64,000 nt of DNA from Rhizobium oryzihabitans. Its GTDB lineage: Bacteria; Pseudomonadota; Alphaproteobacteria; Rhizobiales; Rhizobiaceae. Shown here in pieces: positions 46,513 through 56,000 of the stretch (positions within the stretch are counted from its first letter, which is position 1; each line of letters opens with the position of its first letter). Location of the stretch: positions 124,001 to 188,000 of the forward strand of contig NZ_CP048635.1 in NCBI RefSeq assembly GCF_010669145.1, written 5' to 3'. Under the pieces are notes generated by a model that did not search any database, was not told the DNA's origin, and saw nothing but the letters and a program-made list of their open reading frames with translations. Both the position numbers and the translations under genes were made by a program.

Positions 46513-48327
46513 ATGTTGCAAGTTCCACTTTTCGAAGATGAGGTCCTACCGGGTTTTGTTTCCCGTTTGGCGAAAGCCAATCGCATGGGCCCTCTAGGGT
46601 ACTTCTGCAAAGCGTATGGGATGTCCTTCCATGGTCTGAACCACGGCAAGCCCGACGCCATCGAAATGCTGTCTTCCTTTGCCGGACTACCAAGCGAGCA
46701 GCTCTCACACCACGCGACCGGGGTTACGACCTATCGGTCCACGACGCTATTCGGGCAGACATTTGAACAGGCTTTGCTGATCAGGAATACGCTTCGTTTC
46801 TGCCCGAAATGCTTTGAGGCCGACGAGCTGTGCGACGATCGTATTCCTGGAACGCGTCGCTATCGGCGGGCACTTTGGCTCTTGAAGCCGTATCGCATCT
46901 GTCATGTCCACCACTGTGAACTTGTCGAACTTCCCGGACGTAAAACCAGTCCTTCGTTCGACTTCTGCGTGGAACTCGATGTCGAACAGGAGGAAATTCA
47001 GAGGCTGTCTTCTGGACTTTCCGATCGGCCGGCCGGCCCTGTCGATTTGTTTATCGGTGACCGATTTTATAGCAACGTTTCTCATGGGCCGCTAATCGAC
47101 CAGCTTGAGACCGCGGTAGTTCTCAACATCAGCCGCGTCCTGGGAGTGGCATTAGTTCACGGCAGAGACCAGACCCTTGAACTGCTGACGCAAGACGCTG
47201 TCGGCGATGCCACCGACGTTGGGTATGAAGTCCTGGCTGGAGGCGTGGACCAATTTCACAAAGCTCTCGACCGCATTTCAGAAGGTGCGGCAGCGGGCAC
47301 GTTTCTTCGTTACGGTCGCTTCTATACCCATATCCGGCAAAGCCAACACAAAGAGAGCTATCAACAAATCTGCGAACTGTTCCAGGCTCATGTGGCAGAA
47401 AGATATCCCCTTACGGCCTCAGTGAAAAAGTTTGCGCGTACACAGGAGGAAAAATGGACGACGGTCGCGCATATTGCTGCTGTGACCGGGTTGTCCCCAC
47501 CCGTCGTTCGGCGTCGGCTGACCGATACCAACATCAACACGAAGGCAATCCCCGTCAGCGCCCTGGCATTATTTGAACGGATGTCCGGTGGCACGATCCA
47601 ATTTCGCGAGGCGGCAACTATTCTCAGATGCAAGCCCATGTTGGTGAGCCAACTCACTGCCGCCGGCGTATTGCGTCGTTTGGACTTCGATCAAATCGGT
47701 CATCGAGGGAGACGCAATACCCGCTTGATCTCGGAGGTCGAAGTGAAAGAACTTCACGAAACCATCCAGAAGGTAGCCACCACTGCGCTTGAGCCCGAGA
47801 TGCAGTCGATCAAAGAAGTGTCCGAGCGAATGGGAATTAATCGGATCGATCTAATCGTAAAAATCGTCAGAGGTGAACTGAAACGTGTCGCACTTAGTGG
47901 ACGACCATCGCTCCTCGATGACGTTATGGTCCATCCGTCCGAACTAAAGAACGCCAGATTTTCCGGCAGCCACGTCGATAACGCGGTAGCTTTGGGGATT
48001 CTGGAAATTTCCCAAAGAAGTCTTTTGGCTCTTCAGAACAATCGATTGATTGGCTTTGACGAGGTGCGCTCAGACAATGGAGCTGTCGTCTATCGAGTGA
48101 CGTCGCGAGCAGAGTTGGCTGAATTCCGAGAACGCTATGTCACCGTGAACCAGCTCATCAAAGCGACTGGGCTAAGCCAACGGCAGGTCCGCAGTCTGCT
48201 TAGAGGCAATGCGGTGCCGCCGGCCATCTCAACTGCGGAGGGTGGTTGTGCTTTCTACGATCGCGCGCAGATTGGACCTTTTCTCGAGGAAGCCTTGTGG
48301 CGGGTAAAGGAAGTAGCGCCCGTATGA
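46513..48327 (+). CDS. tniQ: TniQ/TnsD-type target-site selector
   Basis: The 604-residue product has an N-terminal TniQ domain (PGFVSRLAKANRMGPLGYFC) with a zinc-ribbon: Cys 97 and Cys 100 in FCPKC, and CHVHHC at 130-135. The C-terminal part is long and seems to contain at least three HTH-like units (AHIAAVTGLSPPVVRRRLTD, VSERMGINRIDLIVKIVRGE, VNQLIKATGLSQRQVRSLLR). That makes it TnsD-like, suited to reading a fixed attachment site, rather than a short TniQ that relies on a guide complex. The expected site was not identified. GGAG precedes the start. Confidence 0.87.
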   Translation: MLQVPLFEDEVLPGFVSRLAKANRMGPLGYFCKAYGMSFHGLNHGKPDAIEMLSSFAGLPSEQLSHHATGVTTYRSTTLFGQTFEQALLIRNTLRFCPKCFEADELCDDRIPGTRRYRRALWLLKPYRICHVHHCELVELPGRKTSPSFDFCVELDVEQEEIQRLSSGLSDRPAGPVDLFIGDRFYSNVSHGPLIDQLETAVVLNISRVLGVALVHGRDQTLELLTQDAVGDATDVGYEVLAGGVDQFHKALDRISEGAAAGTFLRYGRFYTHIRQSQHKESYQQICELFQAHVAERYPLTASVKKFARTQEEKWTTVAHIAAVTGLSPPVVRRRLTDTNINTKAIPVSALALFERMSGGTIQFREAATILRCKPMLVSQLTAAGVLRRLDFDQIGHRGRRNTRLISEVEVKELHETIQKVATTALEPEMQSIKEVSERMGINRIDLIVKIVRGELKRVALSGRPSLLDDVMVHPSELKNARFSGSHVDNAVALGILEISQRSLLALQNNRLIGFDEVRSDNGAVVYRVTSRAELAEFRERYVTVNQLIKATGLSQRQVRSLLRGNAVPPAISTAEGGCAFYDRAQIGPFLEEALWRVKEVAPV

Positions 48328-48363
48328 GATTTTGGATGATGGTCGCACAGTTGTTCACGCTAA

Positions 48364-48438
48364 AATTGAGCTTTCTCAATTATAAATAGGTAAGACAGCT
48401 GCGATATGAAGTGTCCATAGAACGTTACCCGATGGTAA
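48364..48438 (+). promoter_or_regulatory. two hairpins between tniQ and the phosphoribosyltransferase gene
   Basis: AATTGAG (48364-48370) pairs with CTCAATT (48375-48381), a possible weak terminator for the tns operon. TTACC (48425-48429) pairs with GGTAA (48434-48438), an operator-like palindrome about 50 bases before the next ATG. Confidence 0.4.
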
Positions 48439-48489
48439 TTTAGCCGCCCTCCCTCTCGGTTGCGACAGACCTAAGCTGAAAATGATGAC

Positions 48490-49215
48490 ATGGGAATTGA
48501 AGTAAGCAAAACGAACCAGGTGAGCATCAATCACCGACACGAAAACGGCGTTGATACTTCACTAGATGGAAATCCTAGCAGAGGTCATTTAAAAGGTATT
48601 CCCCTCGTTCACGTATTCCGTCGGAACCACAACGGTAGTCGGCGAGACGATGGCAATCCGTTGATTTTTGCCTTAAAGGGCATGCGCGGCTTTTCAATCA
48701 CCCCATTTTGGGAGAAGCAGTTGATGAAAAGAGCAGTACAAATCATCTCCTCTGCATCGGAAGACTTCGCGGAAATCGACTACTGCATGCCGGTCCCTTC
48801 GTCCTCACCCCTATGCGGAAAGTTCGCAGCATTAGTTGCGCATACACTTGAGAAACCGATTATTGATCCAACGTTCCTGAGGAAAATGAAAGTTGGTGAG
48901 GTTCTTGCGGAGGTAAAAGCAAATCCGCCTCGTGTCAGGTCTGGTCTGAAGGTGACATTCACGTCGCAACTCAGCACGTTGGAGAGGACAGACCAAAATC
49001 GAGAATGGCAGGCAAAAGAGGTAGATATTTCCATTCGCCATCTCTTCCATTCCTTTATACTTGAGGGCGAAGCGCCCCCGCTTGCGGACAGGCATGTACT
49101 ACTGGTAGACGATCTTTTCGCAACAGGGTCTTCGATCCTGTCTCTGAGGCAAGTAGTCCAGAACCAACTAGGCGCATCAGTTTCAGCGATGTGTCTTCTC
49201 AGCGGAGCTCGGTAG
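48490..49215 (+). CDS. phosphoribosyltransferase-fold protein (ComF-like)
   Basis: The 241-residue product carries the PRPP-binding loop HVLLVDDLFATGSSILSLRQ (about 198-217), with the two acidic residues and TGSS typical of type I phosphoribosyltransferases. Upstream are a SITPFWEKQLMKRAVQII segment and CMPVPSSSPLCGKFAALVAH, where the PVPSSS loop resembles ComF family proteins. Members of this group salvage bases or act as regulators. Some occur with defence genes, but no function is assigned. It is the first cargo gene after the transposition operon and is followed by a structured non-coding stretch. Confidence 0.7.
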   Translation: MGIEVSKTNQVSINHRHENGVDTSLDGNPSRGHLKGIPLVHVFRRNHNGSRRDDGNPLIFALKGMRGFSITPFWEKQLMKRAVQIISSASEDFAEIDYCMPVPSSSPLCGKFAALVAHTLEKPIIDPTFLRKMKVGEVLAEVKANPPRVRSGLKVTFTSQLSTLERTDQNREWQAKEVDISIRHLFHSFILEGEAPPLADRHVLLVDDLFATGSSILSLRQVVQNQLGASVSAMCLLSGAR

Positions 49216-49228
49216 CACTTGACCCCTT

Positions 49229-49440
49229 CTACTGACTTGAGTATGATCAGTGGCAATCGGAGCAATCCGCGACCCTGTATCAACCTCAGGGTCGTTAAAT
49301 ATGAAGCAGGGCCTAAAACCCTGCAGGGCCGCGCGAGCACCGTTAACCGAGGTCAAACCCGTAAGGGGAGAATATCGGGACGCTATGAAGCGGGTAGCGA
49401 GAATTTGGAGAGGGAGGTCTGATGGCCTCCCTTCTTCATT
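49229..49440 (+). ncRNA. candidate structured RNA with terminal hairpin
   Basis: Five stem-loops follow one another: CTACTGA/TCAGTGG (49229-49253, one G-T pair), CGACCCTG/CAGGGTCG (49270-49294), GCAGGG/CCCTGC (49306-49324), CGCTA/TAGCG (49381-49399) and AGGGAGG/CCTCCCT (49411-49432). The last is followed by TCTTCATTTG, like a weak terminator. No reading frame here looks coding. It does not match tRNA, a CRISPR repeat or a retron with its reverse transcriptase. It could be a regulatory RNA, a degraded intron, or simply a stable 3' leader. Confidence 0.35.
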
Positions 49441-49578
49441 TGGGGGTCGAACCTGCTTCGATAGTCCATTTAGATGAGGATTCGCACCACGCCTCAAATC
49501 GCTTATGCATCAGCTTCCGATTTTACTGTGATTGGACCTTCGCATCGGCAAAAAAATCCTTTTACGTTTTTGGCAGCA

Positions 49579-49986
49579 TCATTTGGGCGAATTCAAGATG
49601 GCTATATATGCGCTACCAAGCACTGCTTTTGCCTGTTCCCCGAAAACATCTATACGCGCGATATGCTGGCCGGTCCCAGCGAAACAATCGTGCCACGGTG
49701 ATCGGTCCGAGACGACGACTGGATCGTCGAAATCCTCGAATTGATCCGCGGTAATATCAACGATCACCGATCCGGACTGGAGCCAGGCGTGGGATTTTCC
49801 GCCGCGCCATCCAAGATAGTATCGAAACTCACCATACCCTTGCTCAGCAAGATATTGACCTAAAAGAAGGGTCGCATCTCCGCATGAACCATTCGGAAAA
49901 TCCTGTAACGAGATTGGGAGGCTGTTCTTCGGTGTCCCCACGATAAGTTCGCGAAATCGCGACGCTGCTTTTTTGAGTTCGTCCAC
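49579..49986 (-). CDS. transglutaminase-like (papain-fold) small protein
   Basis: The 135-residue product has a Cys-His-Asp pattern of a transglutaminase-like fold: FPNGSCGDATLLLGQYLAEQ (Cys about 35), GKSHAWLQSGSVIVDITADQ (His about 67 and Asp about 79). The length is that of a minimal domain. The start is GTG at 49986 with GGAGAGG upstream. It could be a peptidase, an amide-forming enzyme or a modifying factor for a neighbour. It lies 79 bases downstream of the NACHT-nuclease gene on the same strand, so the two may form one operon. Confidence 0.6.
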   Translation of the reverse strand: MDELKKAASRFRELIVGTPKNSLPISLQDFPNGSCGDATLLLGQYLAEQGYGEFRYYLGWRGGKSHAWLQSGSVIVDITADQFEDFDDPVVVSDRSPWHDCFAGTGQHIARIDVFGEQAKAVLGSAYIAILNSPK

Positions 49987-50065
49987 GTGTCCTCTCCAAA
50001 TAAGTAAAACCCCGGCTAGCTCGTCGGACTCGATGATTTTTTTACGGCCACTGCAAGCTCTCGCC

Positions 50066-52927
50066 CTAATTCGTAGAATCTAATGACCCTGGGACTTCTT
50101 CAAAAAGCTGACGTACATCTTTTGCCAGCCAGTTTACAACATCTCGAACGACACCCGTCTCATCAGGGAGCCCGTCTCCGTCCCAACGACCCACTACTAG
50201 GTTGCGGAGAATCGCGGCCCCCGTTTTGGTCGCAAAGTGAGATCGGTCGCCTGAGAACTGGGCGATTCGTCCGAGGTTTCTTAGATGCAGCTCTTCAATA
50301 AATTCCCAAGAACGCCAGTCGTCCGATGGAGTGAGCGGAAAGGACACCACTGCACCGGCTTCTGAAAAAAGCTCCATTGGCTCGTCCCAATAATTGAGAG
50401 AGATTTCAGGGTGGGTCGCATCCTTGATGACTTCGACCTCAATGTTTCTTCGAACAGGAAGTTCTCGGAAATTCCCCAGTAGCGGTGCTAAGGCAGGAAA
50501 CGAGTTTTCAACAATCTCCGCATACGCAATTTGCCGTCTGCTATGAAGCGCGTCGAGTGATTTCGCGAGCTTCCGCTGATCATTAGGTTGTTTCAAATCG
50601 AGCCTCAGGGGATCGCACCACCACTGCTGCAAATTCGTGACGCCGGAATTTAGTAGAAAGTCCACATGTGCGATTAGGTCGCACATTCTAAAAGTTTGGC
50701 CGCGGCGGTTGGAAGGCGGTAAGATGACGCGGTCTTCAAATGCGCTAAGCGCTTTTCTGATTGGCTTTAGCGCGTATCCGTCGGGCATGACGATCTTGTA
50801 TTCGCGCTCCAAGTGGTTGATCCGACTCATAACGAGCTCCTCGGTCCATACCATACCGCCCCGAATGCGCCGCGCCTTGATCGCGTTTGAGAGCGCCGAA
50901 CCAACCGCCTTAATTCCAATTATGCGGCCTGCGTCATAACCCAGACCGAACGCTTTGAGATTTATGCCGAACCTGCGGTGCGCGTCTGTCCGAGACTTGA
51001 CCTCGATCCTTGGCATCCCCGGCTTCAGGGCGCGAAAGGCATAGAAGGCGTGGTCTTGGCTGAGATCACCGATTATTCCCATCTCATCGACATCCGTACC
51101 GATCAAAGCGAACCTTATCGAGGTCGTCATCGGTTCCAGGTGCGCCTCGACCACGGTATCGAGAGCGTTTAAAACCACTTTGAGGAACTCATACGCTTCG
51201 GATTTTGGTCCACGCGAGTCCTGACCGGTGGCCACGCCGGTTCCAGGCGTGAGATGGAGGCAGTCAATCGCCGTCTGGAGATTAGCCCGTGCTATCGCAT
51301 CCCATATGGTTTGGCTCTGCTCCAATGTCTCGGCCGCAGCCAGAAGAAGACGTGGGAACTGCGAAGTCTCCTCTAGGTCCAGTTCCTCGACGCGAGACTT
51401 GATGTCACTACCCGCGTCATGAATGAACGCCAACGCCCTGAGATAATCAGCAAGCGCCTCGTGGGTCAGTTCGATTCTACTCTCCGTGATGCTTATGGCA
51501 TTGGCGTCCGTCAATCGCTCTAACGTAACCGTGGCATTGCCATCGCCAGAGACGACAGCCGCAGCCTCTTCGAAGGTCAGTGGCGCGACGCGCGTAGCCT
51601 TTGCGAGCGCCGTGAGCGAGGCTCGGTACTTCAATTTCTCGATCTCACCGAAGTCAATCAGCAATCTGCTTACCCAGTCTTCGTAAAGTGGGCGTACATG
51701 TGTTGGATAGCGATTGTGCTCTCTAATGTAAGACACGACGAGGTCTGCTATCAGCGGCTCCTTACATAGCCCTTCAAGGTGACCCGACATTGCCGGTGAT
51801 CGGCCCAAGAGACTGGGCCTACTTACGTTTCGCAGCTTCATCAACCTCTGTAGGTCGCTCTCGCTGTAGCCATCGAGACGTAGTATTGGCAGGCCAAGAG
51901 TGGCGAGCTCCCGACCAGTCGCGCGGGACATCACGAAAACCTGAGCGTGCGGATAATCACGGCAAAAACTTCGCAGGCTGGAAATCCACTTCTCGCGCAA
52001 CCGAGGCTCTAAACGTTCGAAACCGTCCGCAACAACCGTGATACCATCTCTTTTGATCCGATCTCGGAGAACGAGTTCCGTTATCTGCGGAACTTGGCGG
52101 GAAATCCGCTCGTGCAGGAATTTTTCAATCCCCGTTTCGTCTACAGCGACGTCCGGGATAAAGACTTCGATTACAAGATGCTGTCGTGTCCCGCGTCGTC
52201 GCAGCTCAATCGCCTGCACACACAACGAAGCCGCGAGCATGGATTTTCCATAGCCGGACGGCCCTAATATGATAACACCCCTCTTATACCCCTCAACGAG
52301 GCTTTGTGAACTGACGGGTTGATCGGCCTGAGGGTCATGCAAGGTGCGTTGCATCCACGGGCCCAGCGCCGACAGCCTATCCAACTCCCGTTCTTCGAAA
52401 GCTGAAAAATCCTCAGTAATCGTAGCAACACGCTTATGCGCAAGGTTGGCACAAATAATGCGAACGGCCTCGACGCCTGCGATCGCCTCCAGATCGGATC
52501 GCCTTGACGCCAGGTCACAGACATCTGCATGGAACACCAAGTCATTGTCCAACGTGGGCTGGAGCTGCCAAATTTGCATGACCACTCCGTTCGTCACCAG
52601 AATAAGAGGTGCGCGCAGATGCTGGGCATAGGATTCCGCCTGGGCGACACCGTCATGCAGTGGGATTCTAGGACGCTTTGCCTCGACGACGATAGCCGCC
52701 GTGTTACGGTTATGCGGCTTTCCAGTGTACACGACGAAATCAGCCTCGGGCGTCCTGCCCTTTTGCTTCTTGCTGCCAACACGGATTTCAACGGGAGGCT
52801 TCGGCCGGATGTCGGAATTTTGGTAGCCGAGGGCGTTGAGTAATGGCAATACCAAACGCGTTTCTACCTCTGCCTCGTTAGAGAAATGGAGAGTGGACAA
52901 ACTGTCCCAAAACGCATTCTCCGCCAA
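50066..52927 (-). CDS. nuclease-NACHT (STAND) NTPase, probable defence protein
   Basis: The 953-residue product has an N-terminal restriction-type PD-(D/E)xK domain resembling the type I R-subunit N-terminus (HsdR_N-like), with Asp 63 in PEADFVV and Glu 82-x-Lys 84 in VVEAKRP. A NACHT-type P-loop NTPase follows with Walker A GPSGYGKS (222-229), Walker B-like ITVVADGFE (Asp 301), and sensor FVMSRATG. A long helical C-terminal region of about 450 residues may be the sensor. STAND nucleases of this kind are known anti-phage proteins that become active on sensing an invader. The start is TTG at 52927 with GAGGAGAG upstream. Confidence 0.75.
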   Translation of the reverse strand: MAENAFWDSLSTLHFSNEAEVETRLVLPLLNALGYQNSDIRPKPPVEIRVGSKKQKGRTPEADFVVYTGKPHNRNTAAIVVEAKRPRIPLHDGVAQAESYAQHLRAPLILVTNGVVMQIWQLQPTLDNDLVFHADVCDLASRRSDLEAIAGVEAVRIICANLAHKRVATITEDFSAFEERELDRLSALGPWMQRTLHDPQADQPVSSQSLVEGYKRGVIILGPSGYGKSMLAASLCVQAIELRRRGTRQHLVIEVFIPDVAVDETGIEKFLHERISRQVPQITELVLRDRIKRDGITVVADGFERLEPRLREKWISSLRSFCRDYPHAQVFVMSRATGRELATLGLPILRLDGYSESDLQRLMKLRNVSRPSLLGRSPAMSGHLEGLCKEPLIADLVVSYIREHNRYPTHVRPLYEDWVSRLLIDFGEIEKLKYRASLTALAKATRVAPLTFEEAAAVVSGDGNATVTLERLTDANAISITESRIELTHEALADYLRALAFIHDAGSDIKSRVEELDLEETSQFPRLLLAAAETLEQSQTIWDAIARANLQTAIDCLHLTPGTGVATGQDSRGPKSEAYEFLKVVLNALDTVVEAHLEPMTTSIRFALIGTDVDEMGIIGDLSQDHAFYAFRALKPGMPRIEVKSRTDAHRRFGINLKAFGLGYDAGRIIGIKAVGSALSNAIKARRIRGGMVWTEELVMSRINHLEREYKIVMPDGYALKPIRKALSAFEDRVILPPSNRRGQTFRMCDLIAHVDFLLNSGVTNLQQWWCDPLRLDLKQPNDQRKLAKSLDALHSRRQIAYAEIVENSFPALAPLLGNFRELPVRRNIEVEVIKDATHPEISLNYWDEPMELFSEAGAVVSFPLTPSDDWRSWEFIEELHLRNLGRIAQFSGDRSHFATKTGAAILRNLVVGRWDGDGLPDETGVVRDVVNWLAKDVRQLFEEVPGSLDSTN

Positions 52928-53049
52928 TTTTCTCTCCTCTCATCAATTTAACTCCGCATGCACATGGACATCTCTCGGTGTCCTAAGTGCTTGGAGGCCC
53001 GCCTAAAAATCGATAAGTGGTCATATTAGCGTTAGCGTAAAGTCGAGAC

Positions 53050-56000
53050 CTATCGGGAAATCTTTTCAACGACCGCCCTCCGTATCAAGCTGCCGAGAAG
53101 GATTTCGATCTCCTCCCCTTCTCCCGTATCGATGACGCTCTTCGCCAACGGGGCTGACTGATTCACAATTCCGCGTTCGGGTTGGCTCGGTTCTTTGACG
53201 ATCTTGAACTGATAGGTTTCCTGATTTTTGTCCAGATAGCGCAAACGAACGGTGTCCCCCAATCTGGCCGTTATTGTTTTGGCCGCAGCACTACTCGTCC
53301 CTGGCGCGGGCGTAGGGTGCGCCCGCAGTGCAAGGGTGGTCTGCCCATCATCTTCACCAATCGGGCGCGTCTTGGGCGACGGAACCTTCGGTTCGGACTT
53401 TTCAATCACGATTGGCTTTTGAGGCAGCGGCCGGGTGGCCCGATCCTTCAACTCCGACAAACGGGCGGAGATCGCCGTTCGAAGTCGTTCGGCCTCCCTA
53501 CGCGGATTGTCGAACCAGTCCGTGCTCCAAACCCGGTGAATTTTCCAACCCAGGTTTTCCAGAACTTCCTGTCGATGACGGTCACGGTCACGCGCCGACT
53601 TTGAGGAATGGTATGTTGCCCCATCGCACTCGACCCCCATGATGAAGCCGTTTGGCCATTCCGTATGTCTGATACCCAGATCAATCGAATAGCCAACGAC
53701 GCCTACTTGGGGAACGACAGTGCATCCCATGGTTTCGATCTGCTGGGCGATGTACTGCTCAAGCGGTGAATCGAATGCACCGTGAGTGCCGGACGAAGCT
53801 TCAAGGAGACCTCCAGCACTGTATTGGAGCCAACGCTTGAGCATGAGCGCCCCTTCATTGCCTCCCTCCTCCGCAAGAAGGTCGTCGCTTGTCATGGACG
53901 TAAACGTCCGAATTTGCTCTTTAGCGCGGCTGAAGAGAACATTCAGACGCCGTTTACCAGTTGCGCCGTTCAGCGGACCGAACGCTTGGCGGACGCGTTC
54001 ACCACGTGCAGGTGGGCCGTAGACCGTCGATATGAAAATCACATCGCGCTCGTCGCCCTGGACGTTTTCGAGGTTCTTTACGAAGAACTCCTCGAGCCCA
54101 CCTCTCTCCGCACTCCAGCGCTCGACGTACTCGGTCGCCCTTTTGTCTCTAGCGATTGCATATTGAAGACGCTCGTTAATGAAGTCCGATTGCGACTTAT
54201 TCATTGCTACGACACCGAGCGATCGATGCGGATCGGTTTTCATGAAATCCAGTGCCGCTTCTACCACCGCCTCGCCTTCGACAGGATTCAAGCCGGCCTT
54301 GTAGATGCCCGACGTGAATGTAGAGAAGACGCCCATAGACGGATCATCCTCGTTCGATGATGGGAAAACGACCAAGTCGTCGTCGTACATCATCCTATTT
54401 GAAAATCTGATCAATGCAGAGTGGCGGGACCGGTAGTGCCAACGAAGCATCCTACGTGGTCGGAATGCACCGTTCGCCATTTCCAGCACAGATTCCTGGG
54501 TAACAGCGTCGGGCTTGTCGTCGTCCTCATCGTCGCCCGCGTAAATCTTTTGGAAAAAATTCGTAGGCGGCAACTGCTTCGTGTCACCTACGATCATCGC
54601 TTGATGGGCGCGATACAAAGCACCAACAGCATCCTCGGGAGGCATCTGGGATGCTTCGTCGATCACGCATATGTCGAAGTGGATTGATCCCTTTGGAATG
54701 AACTGGGCGACGGCAAGTGGTGACATGATCCAGCAAGGCTTGAGTTCAAGTAGTGCGCGGCCGGCACGACGCGTGATGTCGCGCAATGGAACGCGAATTC
54801 GCCTTTGGTTTGCCAAGTGCTCGAGAAGCCCCATTTCGGAATAGTCAGCAACACGACCGCGTGAATTTCCGCTTGCTGGCCTTGCCCCTGCGATGAGTTC
54901 CGACCGGAGGGCTTTACGTGAGAGTTTCCTGACATTGTCGTCGGCATGCTTGAATTCGGCTCGGATGTCCTCGAGCTGCTTGCCGGAGTAACCAGCCAAC
55001 TCTGATCCGTATTTGTCATACACGCGTTCGGCCGCCGCCCGACGAACCAGCGCTTCCACCATTCGAGGCAGCTTGTCCCAGCCGGCGACTTGCGTTTGAA
55101 GCAAATCAACAGTCTCCATCATTCCGAAGCGAGCCACGTCCGTCATAGCCTTCGAAATCAGGATCGCTGTCTCTAGTCCCTCTGCATCGGTAGCAGCCGC
55201 CGAAAGGAATGTGCCCATTGCAGATGCGTGCAGATCGTTGGCGTTGGCTCGCAGATCGCAGACTGCCTCCCGCGATGCATCGGTGAGCGCGGCATTAGCT
55301 TCCGCACCAGTAGCGACCGCTGCACTGGTCTCCTCACCCAGCAGAGAGTAGTCCTTGTCCTGAAGACTCCGGCGGAGGATTTCGCCGGACTTGCCTGCCT
55401 CTTCGAACAGGGAAGCGAGTTCAATAAGCGGTCTCGTTGCCTGAAAATCGGTTCTCCAGCCCACGAAGCGTCCTCTGAGTTGGGCAGCTTGGGGAAATGA
55501 ATCCAATTGGAGAAGAGCTGTCTGCAACCGGTCTAAATCAGCGGCTAGCGACCGTATCGCGGACGGTCCAAATTCCCGACCAGATGGCAGAAGTTGGACT
55601 TCCAGTCTCGAGAGCTCCTCGTGGACCTCACGTAGTTGAGCCAGAACCGTCGACGACTCCTTGCCGAAATCCTCGACCGCTCCAAACTTCATTTCGGGAG
55701 GCAAATCCCCAACGGCAGGCATGCTCTCAACCAGATCGGCCTCTGCCGTCTTTAGGAAAGACCTGATCTCGCGATGTTCGAAACCAGGAAGTGTCTTATC
55801 AATCTCGGCATAGAGGCGGGCCAACTCTTCGAAGGTCTGGAAATCTGTTTCTCGACCTTCGAAGCTGGGGCCAAAAACTCCGCTTCGGATAGCCCTCTCG
55901 TTGAACGCTTCCTCATCCTCGAGGAACGTTTGTAATCGCTGGAGATCGTCGATTGCCGTAGTTTTGTCGAAAGTGCCTCTTTTGGAAATTGACAGGTAAA

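Larger units (their letters stand above)
42270..48327 (+). mobile_element. Tn7-like transposition module (TnsA-like, TnsB, TnsC, TniQ), element ends not resolved
   Basis: Four co-directional genes with gaps of 0, about 5 and 46 bases encode the core transposition machinery in the standard Tn7 order. There is no tnsE, no cas gene and no recombinase. The element must reach beyond these genes on at least one side. The likely cargo is 48490-62385, with one end between 41337 and 42270 and the other between 62386 and 62740, but this is inference. Confidence 0.8.

Noticed and set aside
42270..48327. CRISPR-associated transposon
   Set aside because: No cas genes, CRISPR repeats or guide-like arrays were seen, and the TniQ is long and TnsD-like.
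49229..49440. Retron or diversity-generating element
   Set aside because: No reverse transcriptase gene is present anywhere in the window.
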